The notes beneath the pieces were generated by a model. The model saw only the letters and a list, made by a program, of their open reading frames with translations, was not told the origin of the DNA and did not search any database. Shown here piece by piece: positions 14,301 to 22,137 of a DNA stretch of 64,000 nucleotides. Source of the stretch: Anolis sagrei. Lineage: Eukaryota; Chordata; Lepidosauria; Squamata; Anolidae. The stretch's first letter is position 1, and the number at the start of each line of letters is the position of its first letter. Where the stretch lies: contig NC_090023.1 of NCBI RefSeq assembly GCF_037176765.1, forward strand, positions 104,112,866 to 104,176,865, in the 5' to 3' direction. The position numbers and the translations under genes were made by a program.

Positions 14301-15045
14301 ATCTACCGGGGAGGCCCTTCTCTCACTCCCACCTCCATCACAAGCACAGTTTGCGGGGACAAGAGAGAGGGTCATCTCGGTGATGGCCCCCCAGCTCTGG
14401 AACTCTTTCTCCAGGGAGATTAGATTAAACCCTGTCCACCTTCCAGAATCACTTGAAGACTTGGGTGTTCCAATGTGCCTTTGAATAATGGTTTAGCTAC
14501 TGATTGAGTCTGCTTAGCCCCAACCTTTTGGTTGGATCTCCAGCACTTTATTCCCAGCCTTGGCCCTACAGTTTGCATTGGCACAAACCCTTGCCCTGCT
14601 CTATTTGTCCCAAATCTTCACATGCCCACTTTTCTCAGCTACTGGTTGTTCGATGTTTAGTTTATGTTTTATGATGTCATAGATTTTATTGGTTTTACTG
14701 TTTTTATACATTTTAGTGTTATGTTTTTTTTTAAAATAAATTTTTATTAAATGCTTTTCTATAACAACAATCATAAAATGAGGAGTAGAGTTGGGTAAGG
14801 AAAGGCGAGGAATGGGTTAGGGAAGTTAAGAGGAAGGGAAACATTTCTAAGGAGAGGGAAGAGATATAGGTTATCTACTGGGGAGTGGGGGAAGTTTTTA
14901 ATTGTGTTACTTGTAACCTTTGTTTATATTGGGCTTGGTTCCCATGTAAGCTGCCCCGAGTCCCTTTGGGGAGATGGAGGCGAGATATAAGAATAAATTT
15001 ATTATTATTATGTTATCCTGATCTCCCACTAGCAGAGGTGAGTAA

Positions 15046-15093
<48 letters not shown>

Positions 15094-15642
15094 TCTGTTT
15101 CTAACCTCAATTATGACCAGTCAATTCACAGCTGTAACATATGCTATTTCTCAGTCAATCAAGATGTGGAGAAGCAGAAATGATATGTTGCAATTATCAG
15201 GAGTTTAGCTTAATAATAATAATAATAATAATAGTATTCCTTACCCATCTCTCTTTGTGGATTGAAGCTAATTTCCTTTCTTTTCTTTTACATATTGGTA
15301 GATGCTATCAATGCAGTTGAAAAGAGAATCCAAAAGAGCAGGAGACTGATAATCCTCCTCACAGAATGCCTAGCCAAAACTCAGTGTTTTATGTATGAAC
15401 ACCAAATTGCCTTTTACAGTGCCCTTATCCAAAATGATGTGAAAGTCATACTGTTGGAAATGGAGGGGATTGGGGAATATACACAGCTTCAGGAGTCTCT
15501 CAAACATCTCATTCATCAACGAGGAACTATAAAATGGAAAACAAAATATATGGCTCGCCCAGCTTCAACAAACTTTGCATTTTGGAAACATGTGGAATAT
15601 CAAATGCCAGCAAGACGCAAATCTGCATATGTTAATCTGTAA
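1543..15642 (+). CDS. IL1RL1: IL1RL1 (ST2, IL-33 receptor chain), 5'-incomplete gene of nine visible coding exons
   Basis: Type I membrane receptor of the IL-1 receptor family. In mammals it binds IL-33, pairs with IL1RAP and signals through MyD88. Nine GT-AG exons join in phase: 1543-1723, 2205-2373, 3100-3262, 3999-4067, 7533-7653, 8899-9053, 11785-11925, 12969-13136 and 15302-15642. Together they give about 501 codons plus stop. Order: three Ig domains (two exons each for D1-D2 joins, a small linker exon, two exons for D3), a transmembrane helix near [16 protein letters not shown], then a TIR domain with box 1 YDAYV, box 2 GRDVLPGE and a late FWKHV motif. Best remembered match is mammalian ST2 ([35 protein letters not shown]-like). 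The signal-peptide exon is missing and should lie upstream of the window. Human ST2L is 556 residues, so the visible part is nearly complete. The C-terminal tail after the TIR is about ten residues shorter than in human. Identity comes from memory of family sequences plus synteny; IL1RL2 is the main alternative and fits less well. Confidence 0.93.
2205..2373 (+). CDS. IL1RL1: IL1RL1 exon, end of Ig1 and start of Ig2
   Basis: Acceptor ttgtattcacag, donor gtatgt. It encodes the linker and first half of Ig2, including [25 protein letters not shown] and the WYK at the exon end, a boundary shared by the whole IL-1R family. It enters in phase 2 and leaves in phase 0. Confidence 0.93.
3100..3262 (+). 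CDS. IL1RL1: IL1RL1 exon, second half of Ig2
   Basis: Acceptor tttttatttcag, donor gtaaga. It encodes [15 protein letters not shown], then DIGKYTC with the second Ig2 cysteine, and [11 protein letters not shown]. The GSRYR stretch is a strong match to ST2. There are N-glycosylation sites at NRT and NVS. It leaves in phase 1. Confidence 0.94.
3559..3625 (-). mobile_element. LINE 3' tail with TAA microsatellite
   Basis: A (TAA)n tract followed by tctttatttataccctgccacc, the reverse complement of the ggtataaataaaga tail of squamate CR1/L2-type LINEs. Only the tail is present. Confidence 0.65.
3999..4067 (+). CDS. IL1RL1: IL1RL1 exon, short Ig2-Ig3 linker
   Basis: A 69-base exon with acceptor catatcccag and donor gtaagg, phase 1 in and phase 1 out. 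It encodes [18 protein letters not shown] then IKVKI, equivalent to the small linker exon of other IL-1R genes that leads into the first strand of Ig3. Confidence 0.88.
4120..5400. other. intron stretch, possible old MITE, otherwise unassigned
   Basis: About 4120-4590 is GC-richer with internal complementary phrases (gaccttcagc, gaggattgacccc / ggaggtcaatcccc), suggesting a degraded palindromic element. From about 4590 to 5400 nothing is recognised. Confidence 0.3.
5405..6985 (+). mobile_element. non-LTR retrotransposon reverse transcriptase fragment (R4/Dong- or RTE-like)
   Basis: Broken plus-strand reading frames encode [78 protein letters not shown] with the catalytic YVDD, and YACETWT. 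The pieces lie in at least three frames (5459-5737, 5792-6067, 6310-6678, 6794-7132) with stops such as TGA after GNY, so the copy is dead. The clade is inferred from remembered RT motifs only. Confidence 0.8.
7244..7258. repeat. poly-G tract
   Basis: Fifteen consecutive G residues, followed by ordinary intron sequence. Confidence 0.9.
7533..7653 (+). CDS. IL1RL1: IL1RL1 exon, first half of Ig3
   Basis: Acceptor ttcctttttag, donor gtaagt. It encodes [14 protein letters not shown] with the first Ig3 cysteine, the SYWENN core and KRFVRSSQ. It leaves in phase 2, which fits the next exon. Confidence 0.92.
7680..7845 (+). mobile_element. LINE 3' end with AATA tail
   Basis: It contains gtaagctgctctgagtcccc, gtgagaagggtgggatacaaa and an (aaat)n tail, the usual 3' end of CR1/L2-type LINEs in squamates. 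Confidence 0.7.
7960..8058 (+). mobile_element. tRNA-type SINE 3' fragment
   Basis: It contains tctgaacaaatcttgct, ccataagtcagaagtga and cttgaaggcaccca, the 3' half of the second squamate SINE type seen more fully at 25691-25890. Confidence 0.65.
8271..8317. repeat. (ATT)n microsatellite
   Basis: About 15 uninterrupted TAT/ATT units. It causes spurious poly-Tyr, poly-Asn and poly-Ile frames. Confidence 0.95.
8318..8402 (+). mobile_element. CR1 LINE 3' fragment
   Basis: It contains gaatggccatctgttagggg, gtgcttttcctgcatggcag and gactggatggcccctgg, the last part of squamate CR1 before its ATTCTATG tail. Confidence 0.65.
8655..8835. mobile_element. possible MITE
   Basis: Near-inverted end phrases ggcccatccaaacaatccc and gggtttggacaatcc, with internal half-palindromes (catccaaatgatgcctcc). 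The superfamily is not assigned. Confidence 0.4.
8899..9053 (+). CDS. IL1RL1: IL1RL1 exon, second half of Ig3
   Basis: Acceptor ctttcttttag, donor gtgagg. It encodes [18 protein letters not shown] with the second Ig3 cysteine, and then the juxtamembrane part VTLCESPST. There are N-glycosylation sites at NFT and NVT. Reading on into the intron stays open until a TAG at 9118-9120. Confidence 0.93.
9430..9564 (+). mobile_element. hAT-type element, left part (split by L1)
   Basis: It matches 20264-20382 (actataaatcccagcaact, caactcccaaatga, caatttggtccagtgaatg). The match stops at aatacatcc and resumes at 11234 after the L1. Confidence 0.7.
9565..11233 (+). mobile_element. 5'-truncated L1 LINE
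   Basis: The C-terminal part of L1 ORF2 ([58 protein letters not shown]) followed by a 3' UTR and aataaaaattattttaaaaa. The ORF is broken into at least four frames (9509-9748, 9877-10224, 10240-10503, 10511-10804). It is bounded by tacatcc copies on both sides, the probable target duplication. Confidence 0.88.
11234..11400 (+). mobile_element. hAT-type element, right part
   Basis: It matches 20376-20530: attacatcctgcatat, attcataacaggagca, gaagtagcaacaaaaatga, gggggtcaccacaacatgag, ggaactgtactaa. It is continuous with the part at 9430-9564. Confidence 0.7.
11401..12968. other. IL1RL1 intron sequence, no extra feature (apart from the membrane exon)
   Basis: Around the exon at 11785-11925 the sequence is AT-rich and apparently unique. 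No repeat, RNA gene or further exon is recognised. Confidence 0.5.
11785..11925 (+). CDS. IL1RL1: IL1RL1 exon, transmembrane segment
   Basis: Acceptor ctttttgctag, donor gtgagt. It encodes the membrane helix [18 protein letters not shown] and the first cytoplasmic residues [13 protein letters not shown], a typical IL-1R-family segment before the TIR domain. Confidence 0.94.
12969..13136 (+). CDS. IL1RL1: IL1RL1 exon, TIR domain first half
   Basis: Acceptor tatctcacag, donor gtaagt. It encodes [12 protein letters not shown] (box 1), [17 protein letters not shown] and [11 protein letters not shown] (box 2, BB loop). The proline of the BB loop is present. It leaves in phase 1. Confidence 0.96.
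13190..14723 (+). mobile_element. CR1/L2-type LINE, ORF2 fragment, main part
   Basis: Reading frames encode [51 protein letters not shown] and [19 protein letters not shown], so reverse transcriptase motifs are clear. The catalytic box reads YADV instead of YADD. There are several frame changes, so it is inactive. The 3' end is interrupted near 14724. Confidence 0.85.
14724..14895 (-). mobile_element. L1-like 3' fragment nested in the LINE tail
   Basis: It starts with a T-run and aaataaatttttattaaatg, followed by purine-rich ggagagggaagagatatagg, which looks like the reverse complement of an L1 3' UTR. It separates LINE tail halves at 14723 and about 14896. Confidence 0.5.
14896..15093 (+). 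mobile_element. LINE 3' tail with ATT microsatellites
   Basis: It contains gtaagctgccccgagtccct, tggaggcgagatataagaat, then an ATT tract. A second, longer (ATT)n occupies 15045-15093. Confidence 0.7.
15212..15233. repeat. (TAA)n microsatellite
   Basis: Seven TAA units just before the last IL1RL1 exon. Confidence 0.9.
15302..15642 (+). CDS. IL1RL1: IL1RL1 terminal exon, TIR second half and stop
   Basis: The acceptor is tattggtag, with a weak pyrimidine tract next to it but a good one just upstream. It encodes [41 protein letters not shown] and [15 protein letters not shown], and stops at TAA 15640-15642. This is the TIR C-terminal half, including the FW box 3 motif. Confidence 0.95.
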
Positions 15643-15800
15643 AATGTTTGGCATGTGTTCTATTTGAAAGAATAGTGATCTTCTCTTTGCAGATACCAAG
15701 TCATATATCATCTGTATTATTTCAAATATATGTACATCGAATTATGTAAGGATAGTACTATTGCCTTTGCCTGGATGCCATGTTTTCAAGTTCTCGTTTA

Positions 15801-15806
15801 AATAAA
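15801..15806 (+). promoter_or_regulatory. IL1RL1: candidate poly(A) signal of IL1RL1
   Basis: The first AATAAA after the IL1RL1 stop codon lies about 160 bases downstream, with T/G-rich sequence beyond it. This would give a short 3' UTR. It rests on the hexamer and spacing only. Confidence 0.55.
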
Positions 15807-15909
15807 AGCTGTGACCCAGCCAACGGACTATAATTGTTGAATTGTTGCTCCTGCCCCCCCCCCCCTTCTTTGACTATCCACTGTTTCACTGTATCTTTGA
15901 GATTCCAGA

Positions 15910-16216
15910 AGGTCTTAGAGGTTTCTATGGCTGGTATCACTGACAATCCTGTTGACAATCCTGGTCAATAAATGGAATAAAAAACTCTGCCATCCAGGCA
16001 ACATGAAAGGCTTCCTGTATTGGCAGCTCCATGGGGGGAAGCCGCATGCACTATGCGCGCATGTCGTTTTCCTCCATGGGATCGTCCTATAGGCTGACGA
16101 AGCAAGACAAAATGACCGCCTCCATACCGCGCCATTAAGAAGAGCGCCACTGTCACCAGCCATGTGATGAGGTCTTAAAATGGTGCAACAGAAATTGGCA
16201 CAAAGTGCCACCGTGT
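15910..16216. other. intergenic stretch, possible degraded MITE
   Basis: It holds CpG-containing sequence (gcactatgcgcgcatgtcg) ending in catgtgatgaggtctt. The family is not recognised. Confidence 0.3.
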
Positions 16217-16330
16217 AGAGCAGGGGTCCTCAAAGATTTAAAGCAAAGGACCAGTTCACAGTCCCTCAAACTGTTGGGAGGCCGGACAACAGTTGGTTGT
16301 TTGTTTGTTTGTTGTTGTGTGTCTTCAGTC
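16217..16330 (+). mobile_element. hAT-type fragment
   Basis: It starts caggggtcctcaaagattta and contains acagtccctcaaactgttgg, phrases typical of hAT (Charlie-like) ends. Confidence 0.5.
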
Positions 16331-16361
16331 TCTCAGATTGTTGGGAGGCTGGACTATAGGT

Positions 16362-16362
16362 T

Positions 16363-16393
<31 letters not shown>
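16362..16393. repeat. (GTA)n microsatellite
   Basis: About ten GTA units. Confidence 0.9.
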
Positions 16394-16484
16394 AGGATGA
16401 TCCTTGTGTTTTATAAAAAATGTAATTGGTTTTAGCCAGAAGGCGGCAATCTCAGCAAGAAAAAAGAGACTGCCTCTTGGGATT

Positions 16485-17070
16485 ATTTATTTATTTACTG
16501 TATTTTAATGCTGCTTTTCTGACCCCTGGGGTGAGAAAGTGGTTTCCAGCATACTCATGGCAAAATTTAATGCCAACATACATGTGAAAAACCAAAACAT
16601 AAAATTAAACAGTAACATATAACTGTGAATTAAACTATTAAAACCATATTAAACCATAAAACATAAGCAATATTTAGACATTGAGACATAGAATTTAAAC
16701 ATATTAATATAAACATTAAAATCACATGATTCAAAATCCCAGACCAAGGCAATTCCAAATGTTGATTGCCCATAATTCCTGTTCATTTCTTGCACTGCTT
16801 ACTAAACAAAGGTTGGTCCCACAGCCATGTCTTTACATTCTTTCTGAAGGCCAAGAGGGAGGGCACTGATCTAATTTAACTGGGGAGGGAGTTCCAAAGC
16901 TGAGGGGCCACCACTGAGAAGGCCCTGTCTGTCGTCCCGACCAACTGCACTTGCAAAGGAGGTGGGACCGAGAGCAGGGCCTCCCCAGAAGATCTTAATC
17001 TTTGAGATGGTTCACAGAGGGAGATACGTTTGGACAGGTAAGCTGGGCCAAAATAGTTTAGGGCTTATTT
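16485..17070 (-). mobile_element. LINE-derived 3' region
   Basis: It contains ttatttatttactgtatttt, ggagggagttccaaagctga, gggaccgagagcagggcctc and gagatacgtttggacaggta, a common squamate LINE-associated module. The clade is not assigned. From 17070 to 17635 nothing further is recognised. Confidence 0.5.
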
Positions 17071-17635
17071 TAAAAAAAGCTAGCATTGCTCTACTATGCT
17101 GGGAATGTATTGGTGTTTTTCCTCCATTCATTGTGCACCTGCACACACAGCTCCTTCCTACATTGATCCTAAAAACATCTTCTGAAATAGGCAGGGCTAA
17201 GAGGGATTGATTGAGCCAAAGTCTGCTCAGGAAAGTTTCAATGGGCATCAAATTATATACAAATCAGCATGATTACTCAATGTGTTACCAAAATATAATG
17301 TGGGGTGACAAACTAAATGGATTGTAGCACTAAATATCAAATGTTTAGAGCATATGATTAAGTATTAATGGATAATCAGACAGTAAGCATCAACAAGTAT
17401 CTGAGTCTTTAATGGGGAGTATTGGATATGTTGAACAGTAGGCCAACAGGACTTCTAGATTGCATTCTGTTTCAAAATACTTTCCTTGGTAAACTTCCCA
17501 TTATACTGACAAAATGGATTAACACGATTGCAATGGAAGCATAAGCAAATGAACTTGGATCTTTTGTGTCTCAGTCCAACAGTCTAACTATTCTATTCAG
17601 TCCAACAGTCTAACTATACCAAACCAACTCCATTT

Positions 17636-17896
17636 TTTGTGTCAGGAGGGACTTGAGAAACTGCAAGTCTCTTGAGGTGTGAGAGAATTGGCTGACTGCA
17701 AGGACATTGCCCAGTGGACGCCTTGATGTTTTTGATGTTTTATCATCCTGTGGGAGGCTTCTCTCATGCCCCTGCATGGGGAGCTGGAGCTGATAGAAGG
17801 AGCTCATCTGTGGTCTCCCTAGATTCAAACCTCTGACCTGTCAGTCTTCAGTCCTACCAGCACAAGGGTTTAACCCATTGCGCCACTGGGGGCTCC
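17636..17896 (-). mobile_element. squamate tRNA-derived SINE (ACA/Sauria type)
   Basis: On the minus strand it runs from the tRNA-like head (complement of gcgccactgggggctcc) through the gagctggagctga body to the gacttgagaaactgcaagt tail. Near full length. Confidence 0.85.
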
Positions 17897-18356
17897 ATAA
17901 CTCCAAATTGACAAGTGGTATATTATAGAGTGCATCTACAAAGTAGAATAAATGCACTTTGAAACAGCTACAGGCCACAATATTGAACCTCCAAATTCAT
18001 AAGCCCTGTGTGTTTGTGTGTGCCTTCAAGTCACAAGTTGATGTGAGCCTCATTTTTCTTTGACAAAAAAGTGGAAAAGGCTACAATCACCTATTTGATT
18101 AGATGGGATAAAAGATATGTCTGCTGAATCACTTAATATTGGAATAGAAAAGGGAATTGCAGGAGGTGAAACTTCTTGTATTTCCCCAGCCTGCATCTAC
18201 AGCTCCTCCTGCCCATATGAAAAAGTTCACAGGTAAAGTTAATCTCTCAGTTGCATACTTAAAGTACAGAGAAGATGCCCTTTTTTCAATTGCTTGTATA
18301 AGCCACTTCATGTTGTAAGAATTGGAATATTTTAATATTGCTGGTATATATGGAAC

Positions 18357-18834
18357 TGTCAGGGTCTGCAATACAGATGAAGATGAAGGGCTGCTAGGCC
18401 CAGCACCTGAGTCAGTGGAAGAAAGCAACAACAGCTGCAGCCTGACACTGAGGAAGCTACCCCTGCAGTGCAGGACCAAGTGCCTCAGGCAAGGGGGAGA
18501 CTTGAGTTAACTCGGGATCAGGAGAACAATGAGGCAGAGTTAAGTATCCCAGAAAGATTGCAACTGAGGACTCATGCTATTCATACCACTTGTGCTATGG
18601 AGCATAAAGAGTGGCAGTTTGGATTTGGTCTTTGCTGGGAGTAACGTTTGGAAACTGCTACAGCTATAGTTTGGATGTGTTGGTAAGGACCCTTGGACTG
18701 GAATATTGACTACGCTTACTGGATTATCCCTGCCTAGTTTGTTTGAATCTACTTTGGCTTTGACCCCGGACTGACTGACGTCAAGCATACCGAGTGACTG
18801 TTTAAAGTGAGAGATGCTGTGCAGGATTGAGACA
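18357..18834. mobile_element. solo LTR-like fossil
   Basis: A unit of 478 bases starting TGTCAGGGTC and ending TTGAGACA, flanked by a perfect 5-base direct repeat GGAAC (18352-18356 and 18835-18839). Ends and duplication fit a solo LTR of a retrotransposon or retrovirus-like element. The family is not assigned, and no internal region is present. Confidence 0.7.
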
Positions 18835-19544
18835 GGAACAAACTTCATGGTCCTATTGATAGCTGCAGAGACAAACCAGAATGCTTCTGGAATAGTTTAA
18901 ATTATTTGATTATGCCAATCTTAACCATTTAATTTGTTTGCAGTTTTTAATTTTTTTTCGTGATGTTTGATTATAGTAAGAGAAGGCAGTACAAAAAAAA
19001 TGAATTCACATCACTTTCACACATTTTTAGAACACCAATATGTTCTAAATCTACCATCTCTTGTGACACTTCAGTCTATTCTATTTTCTCTTCTTATGAT
19101 CCAGTACCTTTTTTTTGCAACTTGTGGCTTTCTAAGCATGAATTGGGACATGTTCTAAAACAGCTGCAAAACATCCTTTATAAGAAAAAAAACCTCTGGT
19201 GGTTTCCTGTGAGTTTAACTTTTTTTTTAGTTCCAATATTCCCAGGTTGTTTACAGGAAAAGAGGTCAATGTTTTTTTTTTTTCAATTTCTCCACTACGC
19301 TTCTTTCAAACTTCTAAAATTCTCTGTGGGTTGTAAACATTTAATCATTATTTGTCATGACAGTTATATAGAGTCTTCATATATTGGAGCAAATTGTACG
19401 TGTGAATTCAAAACAAGAACAAATTCTCAGGTTATGAGGTGCTGATGAAAGGTCACCAAGGTCGTGATTGGTGGTCTATTTCTTCAAAAGATGTTTTATA
19501 CACAAGGCTATAAAATATACACACATTAAATGAGTGAATAGGGA

Positions 19545-19681
19545 CCTGCAGATACTGGGGGGCTCCCAACTAAGTAAACTGGGCATATTGAGTATTTGTG
19601 CTAAATTTGGTTCACATCTATCATTGTTTGAGTCCACAGTGCTCTCTGGATGTAGGTCAACTACAACTCTAAAACTCAAGG
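19545..19681 (+). mobile_element. hAT-type element, left part
   Basis: It contains gggcatattgagtatttgtg, gagtccacagtgctctctgg and caactacaactctaaaactc. It continues at 20147 after two inserted retroelements. Confidence 0.65.
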
Positions 19682-19683
19682 TT

Positions 19684-19950
19684 TTTTTCCATGTAAGGAG
19701 TGATTTGAGAAACTGCAAGCTGCTTCTGTTGTGAGAAAATTGTCTGTGTGCAAGGACGTTGCCCAGGGAATGCCTGGATGTTTTGATGATTTTACCATCC
19801 TTGTAAGAGGCTTCTCTCATGTTCCTACATGGGGAGCTGGAGCTGACAGAGGGAGCTCATCCGCGCTCTCCCCAGTTTCGAACTTGCGACCTGTCAGTCT
19901 TCAGCCCTGCCAACACAAGGGTTTTTACCCATTGTGCCACCCGGGGCTCT
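19684..19950 (-). mobile_element. squamate tRNA-derived SINE
   Basis: Minus-strand SINE with gatttgagaaactgcaagct tail and complement of the tRNA head at ttgtgccacccggggctct. It is inserted in the hAT element. Confidence 0.85.
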
Positions 19951-19952
19951 AA

Positions 19953-19988
<36 letters not shown>

Positions 19989-20146
19989 CTTTATTTATAC
20001 CTCGCCACTATCTCCGAAATGGGGACTCGGGGTGGCTTACATGAGGCCAAGCCCAACAGCATATTACAATAAAATAAAAACTGAAGCACAAGACAACAAC
20101 ACAGTAAAGTACATAAAACATATGAGTACAGTAAGCAATATAAAAT
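19953..20146 (-). mobile_element. LINE 3' tail with TAA microsatellite
   Basis: (TAA)n then tctttatttatacctcgcca and gggtggcttacatgaggcca, the reverse complement of a CR1/L2-type LINE 3' end, inserted in the hAT element beside the SINE. Confidence 0.75.
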
Positions 20147-20530
20147 TCAAGGTCAGTGTCCACCAAACCCTTCCAATATGTTCTCTTGGTCATGGGAGTT
20201 CTGTGTGCCAAGTTTGGTTTAATTCCATCGTTGGTGGAGTTCAGAATGCTCTTTAACTGTAGGTGAACTATATATCCCAGCAACTACAACTCCCAAATGA
20301 TAAAATCAACACCCTTCCCCAATCAAATTTGGGTGAATTGGGCATTTGTGCCAAATTTGGTTTAGTGAATGAAAATACATCCTGCATATCAGATATTGAC
20401 ATGACAATTCATAACAGGAGCAAAATGACAGTTATGAAGTCGCAACGAAAATAATGTTATGACTGGGAGTCACCACAACTTGAGGAACAGTCTTAAGGGG
20501 TCGCGGCATGAGGATGGCTGAGAACCAGTG
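20147..20530 (+). mobile_element. hAT-type element, right part
   Basis: It contains caccaaacccttccaatatg, cttggtcatgggagttctgt, catcgttggtggagttcaga and ends ggctgagaaccagtg, a hAT-type terminal sequence. Bases 20531-20640 carry a fragment (tgtagaattcatgcagtttg) of the MITE type seen at 33308. Confidence 0.7.
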
Positions 20531-20639
20531 CTGTAGAATTCATGCAGTTTGACATTGCCATGACACAATGGTAAGGAAGGAAATCATGGGAGTTGTGGTG
20601 CCCTTTTCTTGACAGTCTTCATTCTGTTTCCTTTGTTTG

Positions 20640-21067
20640 GGAAGTCAAGGGAACGAGAGATGATTTCAGATTGCATGAACTCTGCAGCAAGATCCAGCCC
20701 AAGCCAAGCCTCGTCCACCCGCCTCCAGTTGGTGTAAACAGGAAGACCAGAACTCGACCTGGCGCCCGTTGCCTGGGGAGCCCCGACTCTTGCCCTGGAG
20801 CCTGCTTTCCGAGTCAGAGTGCGCAGGCTTGCCAACAAGAAGCGTGGTGTGCGCCTCCTTTAGCTTTGACAGCCCTCAAAGGGCATTTGCTGGTATTTCT
20901 CCGCTTGGACGCAGCCTCTCAGCATTTCTCCGGAGCCTTGGCGAGCTTTCCTCGGAGCCTCCGCGAAGTTTTTCGGGTCTAAAGGTGCGGTTTTCTTTCC
21001 TCCCCGCCGCCTTTCTCCTTGAGACCCGATCTTTGCAAGGAGAGAGCCAGAGGCTGGAGGAGATCAG
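20640..21067 (+). promoter_or_regulatory. IL18R1: CpG-rich block, candidate promoter and noncoding leader exon of IL18R1
   Basis: This is the most GC-rich, CpG-rich and apparently unique stretch in the window, set in AT-rich, repeat-dense DNA about 4.1 kb before the IL18R1 start-codon exon. It ends in a consensus splice donor, CAG then gtaggt, at 21067/21068. The start-codon exon has its own acceptor just upstream of the ATG, so a separate 5' leader exon is required and this block is the best candidate. No TATA box is obvious. It is inference from composition and donor; the ORFs that cross it look fortuitous. Confidence 0.5.
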
Positions 21068-21087
21068 GTAGGTTCATCCCTTGTAAG

Positions 21088-21221
21088 CAGGCATTGGGCA
21101 AACTTGGGCCCTCCAGGGGTTTTGGACTTCAACTCCCGCAATTCCTAACAGCCGTAGGCTGTTAGGAATTGCGGGATTTGAAGTCCAAAACCCCTGGAGG
21201 GCCCAAGTTTGCCCATGCTTG
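21088..21221. mobile_element. palindromic hAT-type MITE
   Basis: A near-perfect palindrome of 134 bases: ends caggcattgggcaaacttgg and caagtttgcccatgcttg, with a centre at gccgtaggc. The flanks are CTTGTAAG and CTTACAAG. It lies directly downstream of the putative IL18R1 leader donor. Confidence 0.8.
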
Positions 21222-21530
21222 CTTACAAGGCTCAAGGTCAAGCCTGTTCTTCTTTTGGAGTGCTTTCATTGGGTATTCTTCCTTGGCAAGGGACACCTTC
21301 GATTTGATGAGATTTGGCATCACTTTAACCACCATGTCCCAATGCTACACGATGATGGAAGTTGTAGTTTCCCAAGATCTATAGCAGGCATCTTCAAACT
21401 GTTGCTCTCCTGAGATTCCCACCCCCAATTCCTTTTCAATGGCCAATGGGGGCCCAAACAGCTGGAGGACTGCCAGTTTGAGGATGTCTCACCAAACTAC
21501 AGGAGCCCCCAGTGGCGCAATGGGTTAAAC

Positions 21531-21666
21531 AAGGCTTCCTCAAGCTGCGGCCCTCCAGCTGTTTGGGCCTCCAACTCCCAGAATTCCTGACTATTGGACA
21601 AACACATTTGGGCTTCTGGGAGTGGGAGGCCCAAACATCTGTAGGGCCGCACTTTGAGGATTCCTG
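21531..21666. mobile_element. hAT-type MITE inside the SINE
   Basis: Inverted arms aaggcttcctcaagctgcgg and ccgcactttgaggattcctg. The 8-base flanks ggttaaac (21523-21530) and agttaaac (21667-21674) fit a hAT target duplication. Confidence 0.75.
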
Positions 21667-21781
21667 AGTTAAACCCTTGTGCCAGCAGGACTGCTGACCG
21701 AGTGGTTGGCAGTTTGAATCTAGAGAGTGGGGTGAGCTCCCATCTGTCAGCTCCAGCTTTTCACATGGGGACAAGAGAGAC

Positions 21782-22137
21782 TGATTTATTTACTGACTCA
21801 GGTGATGCCATCTACTAGTCACCCATAGAAAATTGCCCATAGAAAATCATTCAAACTGGAACTGATTTTCTATATCAGTGCCCCAAATAAACCCAGATGA
21901 TGGTCCTCCAAGTGTAGTGTATTGGTGGTGGGTCTGTAGGTGACTGTGGAGCCTATTCTTGATCTGCATGTTCTCCCGCAGTGAGGACATTGGTTTTCAG
22001 GTGGAAGGAGGTCCCAGTCAGGGTTGGCTTGACACTCCTTCCTCTTGGCACATTTCTCTCTTTCACCCTCCATTCGTGTCTCTTTGAATTCTGCAGCACT
22101 GCTGGTCACAGCTGACCTCCAGTTAGAGTACTCAAGG
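21782..22137 (-). mobile_element. LINE C-terminal fragment with zinc-finger motif inside the SINE
   Basis: The minus-strand frame encodes KRKECQANPDWDLLPP and NQCPHCGRTCRSRIG, the cysteine-rich end typical of a non-LTR element of the type whose RT is at 5405-6985. The link between the two is inferred. Confidence 0.55.

Noticed and set aside
20593-20982. 129-residue open frame across the CpG-rich block
   Set aside because: No recognised domain. A competing frame overlaps it, and the block reads better as a promoter and leader exon; GC-rich DNA has few stops by chance.
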